Part shown: in pieces, positions 46,392 through 57,278 of the stretch
Position numbering within the stretch: position 1 is the stretch's first letter
Layout of the letters: each line of letters begins with the position of its first letter
Source: Nipponacmea schrenckii
Taxonomy: Eukaryota > Mollusca > Gastropoda > Lottiidae
Direction: 5' to 3'
Length of the DNA stretch: 64,000 nucleotides
Assembly (NCBI GenBank): GCA_030562195.1
Contig: CM060202.1
Coordinates: 27,824,317 to 27,888,316 of the forward strand
The notes under the pieces: model-generated
The model's database searches: none
Seen by the model: only the letters and a program-made list of their open reading frames with translations
Told to the model about the DNA's origin: nothing
Program-made: the position numbers and the translations under genes

Positions 46392-46440
46392 TATTTTGAG
46401 ACCCAGGCCAGTGCTTCTATGGAAATACTATTCTCAACAC
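46392..46440 (+). repeat. Single copy related to the 54-bp duplication at 29531
   Basis: tgagacccaggccagtgctt then ctatggaa matches the 29531 and 29585 units with a few changes. Confidence 0.7.
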
Positions 46441-46518
46441 ACTCGAACACTGAGTGTAGAATAGAAAATCCATACAAGCAAAACAATTCCAGTAACCAAA
46501 AATCTAGTCCACAGCATG

Positions 46519-47105
46519 TCATAAATTCAGGAGCAATAAAGTGTATAGTAGTAAAGTAGTGTACTCATTGAGCCTACCATCAGCTGTCTCGTATAAAGTA
46601 AGCACCGAGTACGACACCAAACACTTATAAAAACTGAATTTGCTGAATGAGAACTCAGGAGACACAAAAATGAGTGAATCAAGAAATTTTTCGTTAACAA
46701 CCTGCCAATAACAATTCCCAAATTGATAACTTTTAAGTTCATTATCCATTTTCTTCGGTGATATAAAACAATTTTAAAAAGCATAAATTAGCAAAACGAA
46801 AAGGACAAAACCTAGTTGTCATGAGACACAAGAGTGAATCAAAGACCCGTTGACATGGCATCATTTATCACAGACTATTCTTCAGTGTCAACCCTTCATC
46901 TGGGTTATCTCCAAGTCTTTTCTGCCATCTTTGATGTTATGACAAATGAGAGAACTTCCTTGACTTCAAAAACAACCAGTAATTATCAAATAACTCCAAA
47001 TTTGATAAACAGAAAGAACCAAACCTTTGAAGATATATTTATCACCGAGAGAAGCATTCTTACCACGATTCTTACCACAAAGTATTTCAGGTTTACTCCG
47101 GGCAT
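46519..47105. other. Several overlapping frames, no firm gene
   Basis: A plus frame at 46834-47136 contains MASFITDYSSVSTLHLGY and TPNLINRKNQTFEDIF. On the minus strand, ATG 47105 (ACC before it) gives ten codons, MPGVNLKYFV, ending exactly at a donor GTG/GTAAGA (47076). Minus frames at 46519-46784 are hydrophobic. These models are mutually exclusive and none is confirmed. Confidence 0.2.
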
Positions 47106-47129
47106 GGTACCCTTTTTCGATTACTGGTA

Positions 47130-47330
47130 TCTATAACGTTTAAGTCCCCTTTTACAGATACTGTATAAAATGGAAGGCCCGGTGTGCTACAGATTGTGCA
47201 CGTTAAAGATCCCTCAAAAGTCGGATATATGCACTGTCCTGTAGTTGTACACTGGATGGCGTTGCCTGCCTTCATTTGCCCATAAAATGTAGAAGAGTAG
47301 GATGTGAAGCTCCATAAATTTCATTTATTA
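47130..47330 (+). mobile_element. SINE-like dispersed element, full-length-like copy (plus)
   Basis: atggaaggcccggtgtgcta, cagattgtgcacgttaaaga, tccc, gtacactggatggcgttgcc, tttgcccataaaatgtagaa and gagtaggatgtgaagctcca. It carries every block of the 45690 copy in the opposite orientation, 1.3 kb away. Confidence 0.8.
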
Positions 47331-47955
47331 CTTAAAATTTTCAATTAATGTGAGATGCTTAATTTCCACAAATTAAAACGTTTATCTAAAGTGTCCTATG
47401 CTCCCCAACTACAACACAATGATGTATAAAATGGACCCTTTTCAAACATTTTTCAACTGGAAAAAGATTATCCTCCATGCGCCGTTAAACTTTTGTCTTC
47501 TACTTACTCGTAAAAGAAACTTCTGAAGCTGGGGAGAAGCTCTCTTTAATATTACCTCTTCATGCACAAATGAATTTATCAGTTGATTTGTGGTTAAAAT
47601 ATTTTCATGTTTACTCAAAATTATACCCATTTTCAGATGCAAAATAATTCCAACCGAACAGGGTACTGGTGAATTTCCAGTAATTTATTTTATTCAAAAA
47701 CTTTCAACGTGTTACATTACCCTCACCTCTATATCCAGATTAATGTAAGCTTAAATTTGAGCGAGTGCTTTCTGTTTAATAGTAACTTGCTATCTTCAAG
47801 TACCAAAATAATTATTTGAGACCAATGCTTTATATAATAGCTTTCATAAACTTATGAATCTTTTCTCATACTAAGGCACGTGCTACTAAAATTAAACGAG
47901 TGTCGGCTTCAACCCTCTAAATATTTTGTTGGAAATATCGGTGTTTTCGTCGCGC

Positions 47956-48255
47956 TTATAACTCGATCACCATTGTCAAGTCAAAAAGAGCAGACGAGAT
48001 TTTACTACAGAGCAGACGAATATAAAGGAATATATCGTCTGCTATAAATGACGTAATAAAACACGACATATTAGACACAAGAACTGACATCGAGCAGCAC
48101 GCAACACTTCCCGCCAATTGCTCATAATGCATCCCCGTGTGCAGAATTTGTTTTATCACATTTATATCGATTCTTTCACCTTGGAGTAACGCCATGTTAA
48201 CATGCTGGTGTAGGATGTCGTCTGCGACACGATGCAAGATAAAGTGCAGACACAA
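47956..48255 (-). CDS. Candidate 99-codon frame, unrecognised
   Basis: The minus-strand frame starts MCLHFILHRVADDILHQH, then VNMALLQGERIDINVIKQI and LHTGMHYEQLAGSVACC. Inside it, a pyrimidine-rich acceptor (ctttatcttgcatcgtgtcgcag before 48221) and a weaker donor CCAAG/GTGAAA (48180) delimit a 42-bp exon-like block with AACATGGCG. The region is CpG-richer than average. A plus frame (48137-48472) overlaps. No family was recognised; a whole-frame reading and a spliced reading are both possible. Confidence 0.25.
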   Translation of the reverse strand: MCLHFILHRVADDILHQHVNMALLQGERIDINVIKQILHTGMHYEQLAGSVACCSMSVLVSNMSCFITSFIADDIFLYIRLLCSKISSALFDLTMVIEL

Positions 48256-48759
48256 TGCACATCACACGTCTACAGGGGATCTGATTTCAGCCGTTATGCT
48301 ACACCAATTAAAATCAGTAAAAAATTCTTCCTTTGTGTTTGAAAACGTAGTTTTTACTATCATTGGATCGGATGATTTACGATGTTACGGTGACTTCAAA
48401 CTTTCTAATGAATTCATTAATTCTAAACTTTCACGACTGACATCTATAGCAGTCCTTGGGGCAATGACGTAAGGGGGGGGGGTGACTATCCAAAGTCGAG
48501 AGTAACGTTTCTCGCTCATCATTCAAATGTCCACTTTATGACTTAACTCAGTCCATCCTAAATTCAAGATGAAATACTTTTGACCCAATCAAGCTGTCAA
48601 TGCAACAGTTTGGAAGGTCGGACAAGGATAACTCGTCGCATCGGAGGAGAAGGCCTCACGGGTATCGGACTGAGCACGTACAAATTCTATCGAGAGTTAA
48701 AAATCGTATAAGAGCAGACTTAAGCTTCTAGGTTTCTACGTTCGTTTACGGCGTTTGTA

Positions 48760-48875
48760 CATTCTTATTAGCTTTATTAGGAGCTAAAAAGTATGATGTA
48801 AAACTCTATTTCGGTTCACCCCATTAACATAGTTTCGTACAATAGAGTAGGAAGTAAAACTCCATTTCGTGTCAT
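48760..48875 (+). repeat. Two dispersed-element tail fragments
   Basis: agctaaaaagtatgatgtaa then aactctatttcgg, and 60 bp later agagtaggaagtaaaactcc then atttcg. Both match the tail consensus in plus orientation. Confidence 0.7.
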
Positions 48876-48980
48876 ATCTTTGACACGAATCATAAATAAA
48901 AAAACCTAGGATAAAATAGAAGCAACAGACTGTTTAAAATCTCATTTACCATCTGTTTGCCAATTTTTATACTGACCCAA

Positions 48981-49027
48981 ATGGCGTGTAAAGATACCCG
49001 AGAACAACACAAAGACGATCGAGCTAG
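48981..49027 (+). CDS. Candidate first coding exon, unrecognised
   Basis: ccaaATGGCG (A at -3, G at +4) opens a highly charged 15-codon frame, MACKDTREQHKDDRA. It ends in phase 2 at AG/GTAAAC (49027/49028). Without splicing the next codon is a stop. The G+C content and polar composition are unlike neighbouring noise. A following phase-2 exon was not identified. The exon-like block at 49835 requires phase 0, so another exon would have to lie between. Confidence 0.28.
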
Positions 49028-49203
49028 GTAAACAGGCAGATCTCAAGGACGTCGCGGCCACAGAAGAAAGAAAACCTGCTTTCCAAATACCCCAGCTGCT
49101 CATTTTTTATTCACGTTTGTTGACTCTCCATAACACGTGTGTGCAAATCAAAAAAGGTTTCAAACAGAATGAGCCAAATGACAAAACGAAATGAAATAAG
49201 GTA

Positions 49204-49401
49204 TTGCACCTCATTAGGTTGCCAAGCAGGCACGTTGCTAAAGGGGTCAGCCCCTTTCTAAGAAATGCTTGCGTATCCCCCTCTTCAAATCTTTCGTTGA
49301 TTGCTGATTTATGTTACATAGTTGAGCACTCCTTAAAAATCCCCCCCCCCTCCCAAGACTCTGGACAAGCTACAGCTATCCACGGTACTGTATTTCTATA
49401 A
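49204..49401 (+). other. Low-support open frame
   Basis: 65 codons starting from a TTG, interrupted by a C-run (49338-49347). Contains HVAKGVSPFLRNACVSPS. No splice or start support. Confidence 0.15.
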
Positions 49402-49568
49402 TGCTTTCAGCCAGTCAATGTGATCATATGTCCTACTGCTCTGCACCCTATTTAGCTAATACATGTATCTAGAAACACAGCATTTTGTCTCTTGTCCTAC
49501 TATTTGTCCTAAATTATTGGATTACTGAAATATACCTGACCCTCCTCCTCTTGAAGCTTCTCCTATTG

Positions 49569-49740
49569 CAGTGGCTCCCAGCCTTTTTTCAGCCTGTACA
49601 CCCCTGGTTCATCCAAACCGTACACACCCCTAATCTTGATATAAGGTGCCCTCTCAACTCAAAATAAATTATTCTCCTACACATCTACACAAGTTGGCCA
49701 TGCTCCCGACACCTCAGCCCAACCCCAGAGGGATTAAAAA
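49569..49740 (+). mobile_element. Possible hAT transposon end fragment
   Basis: cagtggctcccagccttttt then tcagcctgtacacccctgg resembles the terminal inverted repeat typical of many hAT elements (CAGTGGTTC-CCAACC type; family knowledge). The block is G+C-rich compared with its surroundings. A matching inverted end and an 8-bp target-site duplication were not found, so it is at best a truncated copy. Confidence 0.35.
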
Positions 49741-49834
49741 CAACACTTGTCCCGTCGGGATCATAAACCTAATGTTTTTACTATTCTGGCCTTATTGTGC
49801 TGATAAGGTATAGTTTTTTTGTATGGCGTTACAG

Positions 49835-50026
49835 ACGTTAGATCGAATCAAAAATAATGACGTCTGCAATGATATCACGTCTGTTCAAGAAATGACGTCT
49901 GCAATTAAGAAGGAATTATTTACAGATCAAGGGGAGATAAATAATAAAGACGATGATAAAAATAACAGAAGAGGAAATAAAGCGATATTAATATCGTCAA
50001 CATCGACAATAAATCATAACAATTAG
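49835..50026 (+). CDS. Candidate terminal exon, unrecognised
   Basis: The acceptor tract gtttttttgtatggcgttacag precedes 49835 (phase 0). The frame then runs to TAG at 50026. The translation is polar and acidic/basic: TLDRIKNNDVCNDITSVQ, EMTSAIKKELFTDQGEI, then NNKDDDKNNRRGNKAILIS. The frame is also open from ATG 49823 (MALQ...), giving a 67-residue protein if unspliced. Two copies of aatgacgtctgcaat lie 45 bp apart within it. No domain was recognised; the C-terminal part looks disordered. Confidence 0.35.
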   Translation, partial: TLDRIKNNDVCNDITSVQEMTSAIKKELFTDQGEINNKDDDKNNRRGNKAILISSTSTINHNN

Positions 50027-50224
50027 CGGCCGGGATTGACAAGTCGTGATATAAATCATGCCAATGGAAGTACGGTTACACTCAAGGCTGGTTGGAACAA
50101 CTGTTGAAACTTGCATGTAGTTCGTCTTCTATGTACCAAATTTCAAAATTGACATTAAATCACATCAATTAGTTCCTGGTTCGAACAACTCGTTTAACAT
50201 CCCATTATAATTGACAGTAAACAG

Positions 50225-50345
50225 TCGGTCAATACCGCTATTCTGGTAAAATTCCCATCTATGCACACAGCATGGCATTGTCCATCGTTATTAGCCCATT
50301 AGGTGCAAAAGAGTAGGACATATAACCCATTCATTTTATTTCTGA
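50225..50345 (+). repeat. Dispersed SINE-like element, 3' half
   Basis: gcacacagcatggcattgtc then ttagcccattaggtgcaaaa and gagtaggacatataaccca, in the same order as 47210-47320. Confidence 0.7.
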
Positions 50346-50689
50346 AAGTTATTTAGTATATTTGTAGAATATTACTTAAACGAAACATTACAGGAGTAAA
50401 TCGCATGGGCCATAGAAATGGTCTACTCGGGTAATGGAACCATGGATCAAGACATGCAATCTCCATATTCAAGACCAGCATTCTTCCTACCGGAAATAAA
50501 ACAGAGGAAAATCAAAAGCATATCGTAATAACTCACAGTGCAACTAAAATACGACGACAACCAGCACAAAAATCGAATGATTTATCAGAATGGACATCAT
50601 CTAACTTGTATATTGGATATTCTATATACCCAGATCCAGTTATTTTGTAATTCTTGAGTCAAAAACCGTCAAAACTAAAAATGTAGTTA

Positions 50690-53160
50690 ATGCAGGTTTT
50701 ATACTAAATAAAACACCGTATTGGTGTACGGACAACATTACAACAGTGTACCACTCTCTAGAATATAATCCAGAGTTAGATAATGTCTGGTGTTTAACTA
50801 AACGGACAACATTACAACAGTGAACCACTCTCTAGAATATAATCCAGAGTTAGATAATGTCTGGTGTTTAACTAAACAGACAATAGTACAACAGTGGACC
50901 ACTCTCTAGAATATAACCCAGAGTTAGATAATGTCTAGTGTTTATATAAACAGACAATAGTACAACAGTGTACCACTCTCTAGAATATAATCCAGAGTTA
51001 GATAATGTCTGGTGTTTAACTAAACAGACAATAGTACAACAGTGAACCACTCTCTAGAATATAATCCAGAGTTAGATAATGTCTGGTGTTTAACTAAACA
51101 GACAATAGTACAACAGTGGACCGCTCTCTAGAATATAACCCAGAGTTAGATAATGTCTAGTGTTTCTCTAAACAGACAATAGTACAACAGTGGATCACTC
51201 TCTAGAATATAACCCAGAGTTAGATAATGTCTGGTGTTTCTCTAAACAGACAATAGTACAACAGTGGACGGCTCTCTAGAATATAACCCAGAGTTAGATA
51301 ATGTCTGGTGTTTATATAAACAGACAATAGTACAACAGTGGACCACTCTAGAATATAACCCAGAGTTAGATAATGTCTGGTGTTTAACTAAACAGACAAT
51401 AGTACAACAGTGGACCACTCTCTAGAATATAACCCAGAGTTAGATAATGTCTGGTGTTTAACTAAACAGACAATAGTACAACAGTGGACCGCTCTCTAGA
51501 ATATAAGCCAGAGTTAGATAATGTCTGGTGTTTCTATAAACAGACAATAGTACAACAGTGGACCACTCTCTAGAATATAACCCAGTGTTAGGTGATGTCT
51601 GGTGTTTCTATAAACAGACAATAGTACAACAGTGGACCACTCTCTAGAATATAATCCAGAGTTAGATAATGTCTGGTGTTTCTATAAACAGACAATAGTA
51701 CAACAGTGGACCACTCTCTAGAATATAACCCAGAGTTAGATAATGTCTGGTGTTTAACTAAACAGACAATAGTACAACAGTGGACCACTCTCTAGAATAT
51801 AACCCAGAGTTAGATAATGTCTGGTGTTTCTCTAAACAGACAATAGTACAACAGTGGACGGCTCTCTAGAATATAACCCAGAGTTAGATAATGTCTGGTG
51901 TTTCTCTAAACAGACAATAGTACAACAGTGGACCGCTCTCTAGAATATAACCCAGAGTTAGATAATGTCTGGTGTTTCTCTAAACAGACAATAGTACAAC
52001 AGTGGACCGCTCTCTAGAATATAACCCAGAGTTAGATAATGTCTGGTGTTTCTCTAAACAGACAATAGTACAACAGTGGACCACTCTCTAGAATATAACC
52101 CAGAGTTAGATAATGTCTGGTGTTTAACTAAACAGACAATAGTACAACAGTGTACCACTCTCTAGAATATAATCCAGAGTTAGATAATGTCTGGTGTTTA
52201 ACTAAACAGACAATAGTACAACAGTGTACCACTCTCTAGAATATAACCCAGAGTTAGATAATGTCTGGTGTTTATATAAACAGACAATAGTACAACAGTG
52301 GACCACTCTCTAGAATATAACCCAGAGTTAGATAATGTCTGGTGTTTAACTAAACAGACAATAGTACAACAGTGAACCACTCTCTAGAATATAACCCAGA
52401 GTTAGATAATGTCTGGTGTTTCTCTAAACAGACAATAGTACAACAGTGGACCACTCTCTAGAATATAACCCAGAGTTAGATAATGTCTGGTGTTTCTATT
52501 AACAGACAATAGTACAACAGTGGACCACTCTCTAGAATATAACCCAGAGTTAGATAATGTCTGGTGTTTAACTAAACAGACAATAGTACAACAGTGGACC
52601 ACTCTCTAGAATATAACCCAGAGTTAGATAATGTCTGGTGTTTAACTAAACAGACAATAGTACAACAGTGGACCACTCTCTAGAATATAACCCAGAGTTA
52701 GATAATGTCTGGTGTTTAACTAAACAGACAATAGTACAACAGTGTACCACTCTCTAGAATATAATCCAGAGTTAGATAATGTCTGGTGTTTAACTAAACA
52801 GACAATAGTACAACAGTGTACCACTCTCTAGAATATAATCCAGAGTTAGATAATGTCTGGTGTTTCTCTAAACAGACAATAGTACAACAGTGGACGGCTC
52901 TCTAGAATATAACCCAGAGTTAGATAATGTCTGGTGTTTAACTAAACAGACAATAGTACAACAGTGTACCACTCTCTAGAATATAATCCAGAGTTAGATA
53001 ATGTCTGGTGTTTCTATTAACAGACAATAACATAACAGCGTACCACTCTCTAGAATATAATCCAGAGTTAGATAATGTCTGGTGTTTCTATTAACAGACA
53101 ATAACATAACAGCGTACCACTCTCTAGAATATAACCCAGAGTTAGGTGGTGTCTGGTGTT
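50690..53160 (+). repeat. 74-bp satellite array, about 33 units (locus 2)
   Basis: gttagataatgtctggtgtt, aactaaacagacaatagtac and ccactctctagaatataacc in exact 74-bp steps (e.g. 51961, 52035, 52109). The spacer after ggtgttt varies among aactaaa, ctctaaa, ctataaa, ctattaa and atataaa; the order of these forms shows several multi-unit duplications. The last units (from about 53010) change to acataacagcg. Minus-strand frames inside are repeat shadows. Confidence 0.98.
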
Positions 53161-53937
53161 CCTACATTGCTACAATAATGGAACATTCTCTGGAATATAG
53201 CCAAGAGCTGTCCCCTGTACATCATCTAGGCGTATGGAGAGTAACGTGGCATCAAAGCGATGACAGTTAATCTGGATGGGCAGTACCAAAACAGATGTTA
53301 GATATCATCGCATAATTTACAAGGCGAGGCCTGTGATTTGCTCATAGTCACGTGTTAAACCAGGTAACTGCAGCAATGACATGGGATTATCTGATACTAT
53401 TTGACATGCTTGGCAGTGCTTGAAATGTATACAGTCGCCTGAATATAAATTTTGTCAATTTCAGTTTTTTATGTCATTTTGAGTGTAAAATATATGTTAC
53501 TAGAAAAATACTCCATGAAAATTCAATTTGTTGAAACGTTTGGAGTTTCTATGAAGCTAACAGGTTCCCTTTAATACAGCATCTGTTAGCGAGCCTGTAA
53601 TCTATTTTATTGTTCTATTGAAGACTTTAAAGGACTGGTATAATTTGAGAGGTAGTCAAGGTTGTCAAGCTAACGGCTAATATCCACCCTTTAATTTCTT
53701 TCATCAAAAGAAAATCTCTTCTCGCTTCATCTATAACACTTTGACTCTGTTATTACCAAATCAAAGTGATATTCTACAATGAGTTACTGCCCTTGATCAA
53801 TCCAATCAGATTAATAGTCATTATGTAAGAAATCGAAAAAAGACGGAGGTTCTTAGAAGTCTAAAAATACAACTGTCCTAGCCATTTGAACATTACATAT
53901 CGAAAAAAAGAATTGTCGTAGAATTATGAGCACTTAA
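53161..53937. other. No gene seen
   Basis: Unique AT-rich sequence. The 62-codon plus frame at 53082-53270 begins inside the satellite and is discounted. Confidence 0.5.
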
Positions 53938-54420
53938 ATTAATAATAATAATAATAATAATAAAAACTTTTATGACAAGGGTGAAAATTAGGCCAAAGGC
54001 CTCTTTACAATTTTGCCCTGAAAATATGAAAATATCAATACATGAAAAAAAACCAAAAACTAAATGGACATGTTAATAAAGTAAAAATAAAAAGTAAAAT
54101 TGAAGAAGGCTATTTTGCCCCCCCCCCCCAAAAAAAATGTATACATAAAACAGGCAGGAGGGATGGTTTTATAATTTAAATGTTAAAGTGTGTTTTGATA
54201 AATTTTGATACATTTGTTCTAAATATTTCAATGTTGGTAGCAAATTTTATATTTTGAGGTAAAGAATTCCATAGAGAGGGACCTGTATATTTTAGACTAT
54301 GCTTAAAGAGATGGTTTTTAGGTTTAGGTATTTTCGTTTATAGGCTTACGTTTAGCTTGAAAAGACAGAGGTCTGTACAATCTAACAGATAACTTTCATA
54401 GTGATATACTTAGGACTCTC
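53938..54420 (-). mobile_element. 5'-truncated, frameshifted LINE (non-LTR retrotransposon) 3' end
   Basis: Minus-strand translation ends SLKYTGPSLWNSLPQ followed by NIKFATNIEIFRTNVSKF and a stop at 54176-54178. The G-P-x-x-W-N-S-L-P pattern is the familiar C-terminus of ORF2 in Jockey/CR1/L2-type LINEs (family knowledge). Just upstream the reading shifts frame (LYRPLSFQAKRKPINEN in another phase), so the copy is dead. The 3' UTR includes a C-run and ends in an (ATT)n tail at 53964-53938, as expected for CR1/L2-like elements. Homology is lost beyond about 54420. No reverse transcriptase domain is present. Confidence 0.85.
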
Positions 54421-55099
54421 TCTATATACATATATAGCATTTACAATGTACTTCTGAGACAGAAAGTAGGGTGTAAAACTCCTAAATAGGTAAATAACCC
54501 AAGTACACATACCAATATAGTCAAACATTAAGAGATTGAAATGAGGTTTTCTAAATTTGTTAAATGTATCAGGGACACTGATAGCATCGTAAAGCACCAT
54601 TACAATTTTATATTTAATGACTTTACTAATCGTAAAATCTGCTTATATCACCCCATGCCCTTTGTATTTGTGACGTTATCAAAGCCTTAGTTTTAGTGGA
54701 ATTGCAGGAACCAAAAACGCCTGACTGACAATTGGAATGTTGCAATAATAATAACACATACAATTCTTGTCAAATCCAACATCTTACTATTGTTTCTGAC
54801 ATCAACGGAAAGTAGAACGTTTGTTTATAAAAGTTTGCCCTATTGCTTTTGAGTGAATTTTTTCTCAAAATTGTTAATTTGAGGACACAAATTCACAACG
54901 TAACTGCTTCAAGATAAACACTAGATTTGTTCTTGTAGAAAATTATCCAATTTTCAAAATCGAGATTTGTTTTCATAAATCAGACTTAGAAGTGAGACCC
55001 TGCCAAACCATCTCAAAACAAAACAACACAATTCTTGGATTCAATAAAGCTTCGTTTTTATCACCAGGATTTTTTTACATTGTTTCACCTCCGCGATGT
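54421..55099. other. No gene seen
   Basis: Includes a probable dispersed-element tail fragment at 54460-54485 (agaaagtagggtgtaaaact). Otherwise unique. Confidence 0.5.
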
Positions 55100-55490
55100 T
55101 TAGCACCAGTTTGTTGCTTTAGTATAGATCTTCAAAATATCCAGCTATCACGAACTTCAACTTTGTACCTTTACCTTTCACATCTTCACCAGCTCAAGCT
55201 ATATCGAACTTCGTACTTGTACATCGTCATAATCTCAAGCTATTAGGAACTTCATCTTATACATCTTCACAATGTCAAGCTATTACAAACTGCATACTTA
55301 TACATCTTCACAATATCAAGCTATTACACATTTTTATATATACCTTGACTGCAATAGTCACCTTTCTTGAATCACATCTTCACCATGTGAAGCTATATCG
55401 AACTTCGTACTTATACATCGTGACAATGTCAAGCTATTACAAACTTCATCTTATACATCTTCATAATGTCAAGCTATCGGATATTGTATA
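55100..55490 (+). repeat. Approx. 36-bp degenerate repeat family (locus 2)
   Basis: ttatacatcttcacaatgtc then aagctattacaaacttca, about 10 diverged units, with the linker accttgactgcaatagtcac in the middle. It is the reverse complement of 14905-15070. Confidence 0.88.
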
Positions 55491-56087
55491 TTGTAGTCAA
55501 AGTATTAGACGAAGTTCATGAGAGGTTGTAAGTCTACAAATTTTATAATTATATATGGTTATCATTGTTGCATGGGTTTGTCAACTCAACGTCTCTGATA
55601 ATAATTCTTAGGGTGCCTAATAACTTAACATAAAACACTAATATGATAGGGTTTGGGTAGTTTTAGAAGACTTTCTCACACACAAATTTCGTGTTATACA
55701 TGAAAATCCAAAACGTTTCGTCAAATTTTAAATATTTTCACCATTCTCCTTAAGATGAAGTGAACTAATACCGATATAACCCACCGGACGGAAGTCGTTA
55801 AAAGTTAGAAATTGAAGTAGAAAACCAGTCGGGATAAAAGTACACGTTAATGACATTCAATTTGTCTAAGTTTTGTCTGCAGACTTCAAAAACCTTTCAT
55901 AGGCATTCACAGACATTGGACGTCGAGGAATTCAGTTATTTTCTACTTTACGATGTTAAACAAACAATTAGAAATAGATATAGAAAGCTTGAATGAATTT
56001 ATGAATAAATAAACATAAGTATGTCTGTGGTTTCTCTGAAAGATTAGCTAGACAGTAAACCCAAAAACCAAATTTACATCAATAATT
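55491..56087. other. No gene seen
   Basis: Unique AT-rich sequence upstream of the two-exon model at 56088. Confidence 0.4.
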
Positions 56088-56631
56088 ATGTGTGCTTATA
56101 TATCCGAAGCAGGTAAAGACGTCATAAAACGCTTTAGTGAAATTACAGAAACAACGAATGGTTTTTTTATTTTTTTTTTTACAACATTGAAGATGTATAG
56201 GGCCTTATTCTCGTAAACTTTACTTCAATAAAATCCCGATTTAAGAAATACAGTAATCTGGATTACAAATCTAAATTTAAAATCGAATTTAGCGATTGAT
56301 CAATCCGATGACCGAAACACTAAAATCATTGTAAGTCAAATTATCGAGAAATATACCCCTCATTAAAAATCGACGATAATCACTGTCCCCGATACACATG
56401 TTTTAGAAAACTTCTTTACAACCCCTTTAATGCTTGTCTTTAGTAATTTCAAATGAGAACAAGACAGTCAATCTACTTCAAAAACAGAAGATAGTGGATA
56501 GAGACGTAGTGAGAGCCTTTGACCACAAAGAAACAGTCGCAACTGAAAGGAAGGGAGGTTACACGAGTGTCTTGACTAGAAGAGTTGTTAGCTTTGATCA
56601 AACTTCTACTATGACAGATGAGATGGGCTAA
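56088..56631 (+). CDS. Two-exon gene model, unrecognised protein (approx. 70 residues)
   Basis: Exon 1 (56088-56112) starts at ATG with A at -3, reads MCAYISEA and ends in phase 1 at GCAG/GTAAAG. A 331-bp intron ends in a good acceptor, ttaatgcttgtctttag. Exon 2 (56444-56631) enters in the matching phase and runs to TAA. Exon 2 is polar and clearly more protein-like than the background: ISNENKTVNLLQKQKIVDR, then DVVRAFDHKETVATERKGG, then YTSVLTRRVVSFDQTSTM. The exon 1 assignment is tentative (a short exon may match by chance); exon 2 is the stronger part. AATAAA occurs near 56797. No domain was recognised, and the C-terminus looks like a disordered, Ser/Thr/Arg-rich tail. Confidence 0.38.
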
Positions 56632-56764
56632 AACGTCCTCCATTCATTATCTTCAAAAATCATATTCAGACTCAAAGACTGGCTTGTCTTTTGATATTGT
56701 CCACATCATCAACCTCGATGTAGGGAGATTTTACAATTACTACACTTAACTTACTCTTATAATT

Positions 56765-56860
56765 AAAGGCGACATTTCATGATTTGTCTTGGATAATAAA
56801 GAATACACTTGTTCTTTCTATAATAGTAACACAATTGGTGATATAAATAATATTTTTGGT
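56765..56860 (-). repeat. Single diverged 57-bp satellite unit
   Basis: catgatttgtcttggataat then acacttgttctttctataat and agtaacac is one decayed unit of the family at 32205-33822 in the same orientation. It is followed by gatataaataatatttttgg, as at 33868. Confidence 0.85.
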
Positions 56861-56945
56861 CTTGGTCCTAGGTCCTGGATTGGTACAGATTGAGGTTTAT
56901 TTCAGAAAAGGTTTCTTACTTTTGAATTGTGGGTTTTTCCACATG

Positions 56946-57278
56946 GTTTTGATACGTATTGGTTTTTCTTCTTGTGATATGTATAATAGTTGTGATAGGT
57001 ATATGCCAGTTTTCTCCTTGTGATATGAATAATAGTTGTGATAGTTATATATCAGTTTTCTCCTTGTGATATGAATATTCGTATTGATAGGTATAGGTCA
57101 GTTTTCTCCTTGTGATATGAATAATAGTTGTGATAGTTATATATCAGTTTTCTCCTTGTGATATGAATAATAGTTTTGATAGGTATATATCAGTTTTCTC
57201 CTTGTATATGAATAATAGTTGTGATAGGTATATATCAGTTTTCTCCTTGTTATATGAATAATAGTTGTGATAGTTATA
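56946..57278 (+). repeat. 46-bp satellite, about 7 units (locus 2)
   Basis: ctccttgtgatatgaataat then agttgtgataggtatatatc and agtttt in 46-bp steps. Most units have gttgtgata rather than the gttttgata of the 59312 array. Confidence 0.95.

Noticed and set aside
50165..50190. ctggttcgaacaa resembles a tRNA T-loop or SINE B box
   Set aside because: No matching acceptor stem, D-arm or A box lies at the right distance.
50640..52602. Minus-strand frames starting MVHCC
   Set aside because: Shadows of the 74-bp satellite; the period is not a multiple of three.
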